The notes under the pieces: model-generated
Databases searched by the model: none
What the model saw: only the letters and a program-made list of their open reading frames with translations
Told to the model about the DNA's origin: nothing
From: Ignavibacteriaceae bacterium
Lineage (GTDB): Bacteria > Bacteroidota > Ignavibacteria > Ignavibacteriales > Ignavibacteriaceae
Length of the DNA stretch: 7,869 nucleotides
Reading direction: 5' to 3'
Assembly (NCBI GenBank): GCA_031292465.1
Contig: JARLHB010000280.1
Coordinates: 1 to 7,869 of the forward strand
Part shown: positions 6,526 to 7,869 of the stretch, piece by piece
Numbering within the stretch: position 1 is the stretch's first letter
Layout: every line of letters begins with the position of its first letter
Made by a program: the position numbers and the translations under genes

Positions 6526-6792
6526 ATGCGTCGTTTTACTTTAATCTTAATAGTTATCATCTCACTTATGAGCTTTTTTATTACCCCATCTTTTGCCCGG
6601 GGGGCAAAGAAGCATGTAAATAAAGAACAAGTGGTTAAGAAAAAAGCTCATAGGGTTGTCAAGGGAGAGAAGAGGCATATTAAGAAAAGACATAAATCGG
6701 TAAGAAAAGGACACAGCACTGAACGTAGAGGGCATGTAATGAAGAGACAGGTAAAAGAAGAGAAAGAGGACAGCAGAATTAAGGTTAACTAA
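6526..6792 (+). CDS. Small exported, extremely basic Lys/Arg/His-rich protein
   Basis: An 88-residue protein. Residues 1-24 are a clear signal peptide (MRR, long hydrophobic core, PSFA-R cleavage site). The remaining 64 residues contain 31 K, R or H, including 6 His, against 7 acidic residues that cluster near the end (KEEKEDSR). No Cys and no hydrophobic core are present in the mature part, so it is likely disordered or folds only on binding. AAAAGGAG at 6507-6514 supports the start. A terminator follows directly, so the gene is self-contained. I do not recognise a family. By composition it resembles acid-shock (Asr-like) or polyanion-binding periplasmic proteins, but that is analogy only; binding to cell-surface polymers, nucleic acid or metal is conceivable. 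Confidence 0.75.
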   Translation: MRRFTLILIVIISLMSFFITPSFARGAKKHVNKEQVVKKKAHRVVKGEKRHIKKRHKSVRKGHSTERRGHVMKRQVKEEKEDSRIKVN

Positions 6793-6811
6793 TTTATCGT
6801 TATGTGTTTTT

Positions 6812-6841
6812 AAAGCCCGCGATTAAACTATCCGGGCTTTT
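6812..6841 (+). terminator. Rho-independent terminator after the basic exported protein
   Basis: AAAGCCCG (6812-6819) pairs with CGGGCTTT (6833-6840) across a 13-nt loop, with the T-run forming the 3' side of the stem and continuing at 6841. It lies 19 bp past the stop codon and separates this gene from the next exported-protein gene. Confidence 0.72.
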
Positions 6842-6869
6842 ACTATTTAAAGAAAGGAAATAATTTATT

Positions 6870-7406
6870 ATGAATACGATTAAAACTAAGTATTTTGCTT
6901 TTGTGATGATTTTGACGGCATTGTCTATTAATGTAAACTGTACAAAAGCTCAAAGTCTTCAGCAATCGCTAAACTCTTTAAGAGGGATAAATAAAGCCGG
7001 AATAATAATTGAAAAGGTAAGCCAGGTACTAAATGAGAACGGCCTAAAAGAAGATGAAATAAGAAAAGATGCAGTTGAGAAATTTGATTTTGCCGGGATA
7101 GATGTTTTACCAAGCTCCGATATATACGGCCAGCCCGGAGCTCCGTATCTTTATATAAATATTGGAGCAGTGAAATCAAAAGAGAATAATCTTTATTCAG
7201 TAAACCTTTCGGTTGAATTCAGGCAGGACGTTAATTTAACCCGTAACCCGAAGCAAATTTATAATGGCGCAACTACCTGGTCGGTTTCTAATGTTGGTAT
7301 ATTCAGCGAGGATAAATTGAAGGATATCAGAGAGTTCACGAAAAGCCTGGTAGATAAATTTATAAAAGACTATCTTAAGGCAAATAAAATGGAAGAAACT
7401 AAATAA
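6870..7406 (+). CDS. Conserved exported protein of unknown function
   Basis: A 178-residue protein. Residues 1-28 form a signal peptide, probably cleaved near KAQ-S. The Cys at 24 is not in a proper lipobox, so I do not call it a lipoprotein. The mature part starts with an amphipathic stretch, then IIIEKVSQVLNENGLKEDEIRKDAVEKFDFAGIDVLP, GAPYLYINIGAV, VNLSVEFRQDVNLTRNP, GATTWSVSNVGIF and a C-terminal helix DIREFTKSLVDKFIKDYLKANK. I recall the combination PYLYVN..., R(Q)DV.L.R.P, ATTW and a final LVDxFxxDYL helix from unnamed exported proteins in many bacteria; no function is known to me. AAAGGAAA lies about 10 bp before the start. It follows a terminator, so it must have its own promoter or depend on read-through. 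Confidence 0.8.
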   Translation: MNTIKTKYFAFVMILTALSINVNCTKAQSLQQSLNSLRGINKAGIIIEKVSQVLNENGLKEDEIRKDAVEKFDFAGIDVLPSSDIYGQPGAPYLYINIGAVKSKENNLYSVNLSVEFRQDVNLTRNPKQIYNGATTWSVSNVGIFSEDKLKDIREFTKSLVDKFIKDYLKANKMEETK

Positions 7407-7416
7407 TTGCTCTGGA

Positions 7417-7447
7417 TTGACAAAAAGGATATAATCTTTTAAGTTTA
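7417..7447 (+). promoter_or_regulatory. Possible Bacteroidota-type promoter ahead of the tRNA-Ala array
   Basis: TTG at 7417-7419 and TAAGTTTA at 7440-7447 are separated by 20 bp. This fits the Bacteroidota -33 TTG / -7 TAnnTTTG consensus with one mismatch in the -7 box, and lies 50 bp before the first tRNA-like unit. It is a weak call from pattern alone in A+T-rich DNA. Confidence 0.25.
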
Positions 7448-7497
7448 TTTTTATAGTAAAAGATAGTTTTCAATTATCTGTAATTAATTGAATCCTT

Positions 7498-7601
7498 GGG
7501 GCTATAGCTCAGCTGGGAGATCGTCCCGATAGTAATCGGGAAAGTCAGCGTGTAAAGATAAGCCCGATAAAAATGTTCTTAAAAATAAGTTCCCAAAATA
7601 T
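7498..7601 (+). repeat. tRNA-Ala 5'-half/palindrome chimera, unit A (104 bp)
   Basis: It begins with 23 bases identical to the start of the tRNA-Ala at 7706 (acceptor 5' strand and most of the D arm; one change turns the D-stem GAGC into GATC). In place of the anticodon arm it has TCCCGAT-AGTA-ATCGGGA, a 7-bp stem with a 4-nt loop. GTCAGCG follows, as in the tRNA variable/T region, but no T stem or TTCGA loop. AGCCC at 7561-7565 could pair with GGGCT of the 5' end. The tail carries ATGTTCTTAAAAATAAGT, shared with unit B. It is not a functional tRNA by structure: no 7-nt anticodon loop with U33 and no T arm. Confidence 0.82.
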
Positions 7602-7705
7602 GGGGCTATAGCTCAGCTGGGAGAGCGTCCCGATGGAAATCGGGAAGTTCAGCGCAGAGAAATATGCCCAAAAAAAATGTTCTTAAAAATAAGTCTTAAA
7701 AATAT
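7602..7705 (+). repeat. tRNA-Ala 5'-half/palindrome chimera, unit B (104 bp)
   Basis: It is gap-free with unit A at the same 104-bp length, 87 of 104 positions identical by my count. Its first 26 bases are identical to the true tRNA-Ala 5' half, including an intact D stem. The anticodon arm is replaced by TCCCGAT-GGAA-ATCGGGA, a 7-bp stem with a GNRA-type tetraloop. TTCAGCG follows, then sequence unrelated to a T arm, with only GCCC left as possible acceptor pairing. The true tRNA begins immediately after this unit. Confidence 0.83.
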
Positions 7706-7778
7706 GGGGCTATAGCTCAGCTGGGAGAGCGCCTCGTTCGCAACGAGGAGGTCAGCAGTTCGATCCTGCTTAGCTCCA
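7706..7778 (+). tRNA. tRNA-Ala, anticodon CGC
   Basis: A complete 73-nt cloverleaf: acceptor GGGGCTA/TAGCTCC with the G3:U70 alanine identity pair, D arm GCTC-AGCTGGGA-GAGC, anticodon arm CCTCG-TTCGCAA-CGAGG (anticodon CGC, reading GCG), variable AGGTC, T arm AGCAG-TTCGATC-CTGCT, discriminator A. All stems pair fully. The 3' CCA is not encoded (ACAAAA follows) and would be added post-transcriptionally. It is the third phase-matched member of the 104-bp array and the only intact one. Confidence 0.93.
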
Positions 7779-7831
7779 CAAAAAGCAAAATAATTTATAA
7801 AAGTACATCAGATACAAAACATGGATCGTAA

Positions 7832-7869
7832 GAGCGTCCCGATGATAATCGGGAAGGTCAGCAATTCGA
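7832..7869 (+). repeat. Fourth tRNA-like/palindrome element, cut by window end
   Basis: GAGCG at 7832-7836 is followed by TCCCGAT-GATA-ATCGGGA, then AGGTCAGCA and ATTCGA, which matches the variable region and T loop of the tRNA-Ala. The GAGC lies 105 bp after the same motif in the true tRNA, so it keeps the array phase. Its 5' part (before 7832) does not match the tRNA-Ala acceptor or D arm well. Unlike units A and B, it keeps a T-loop-like sequence. The rest is outside the window. Confidence 0.65.

Noticed and set aside
7417..7436. TTGACA followed by TATAAT as a sigma-70 promoter
   Set aside because: The two hexamers are only about 7 bp apart, far short of the required 16-18 bp.
7498..7705. 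Units A and B as functional tRNA genes
   Set aside because: The anticodon region pairs into a 7-bp stem with a 4-nt loop, so there is no 7-nt anticodon loop with U33. There is also no T stem or TTCGA loop.

Overview
The window looks like a piece of a Bacteroidota/Ignavibacteria-type chromosome. The evidence is A+T-rich coding sequence, standard code, several exported proteins whose signal peptides end in -AQ or -GQ, family-2 glycosidase and exported nucleoside hydrolase types common in that group, and palindromic repeats of the kind abundant there. This assignment is inference from protein style; no 16S or marker gene is present.

Layout. Positions 1-931 (minus strand) carry most of an exported nucleoside hydrolase, cut by the left edge. 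After a 313-bp divergent spacer comes a secreted GH2 glycosidase (1245-3041) closed by a perfect-stem terminator (3076-3110). A small soluble protein with a strong Shine-Dalgarno sequence follows (3292-3561). The block 3571-4268 is a REP/RAYT locus: two tandem copies of a ~92-bp double-hairpin repeat, then a REP-associated tyrosine transposase gene whose reading frame runs straight into a third copy of the same repeat and ends there, without its catalytic tyrosine half. Downstream on the same strand are an alpha/beta hydrolase (4290-4958) and a DJ-1/PfpI isonitrile-hydratase-like gene broken by an apparent one-base deletion (5002-5633). Facing them is a divergent CDF-type cation transporter (5673-6320, minus). 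Then come a very basic exported small protein (6526-6792) with its own terminator and an exported protein of unknown function (6870-7406).

The right end (7498-7869) is the oddest part. A complete tRNA-Ala(CGC) gene at 7706-7778 is preceded by two 104-bp units. Each begins with the same 5' half of that tRNA (acceptor strand plus D arm) but has a TCCCGAT-N4-ATCGGGA hairpin in place of the anticodon arm and no real T arm. A fourth element with the same hairpin and a T-arm-like segment begins near 7832 and is cut by the window end.

The strongest candidates for something unusual are (1) the self-truncated RAYT surrounded and terminated by its own repeat, with hairpin covariation among copies, and (2) the phased array of tRNA-Ala/palindrome chimeras. 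The enzymes do not form an obvious shared pathway; the hydrolase and the PfpI-like gene are close enough (43 bp) to be co-transcribed.
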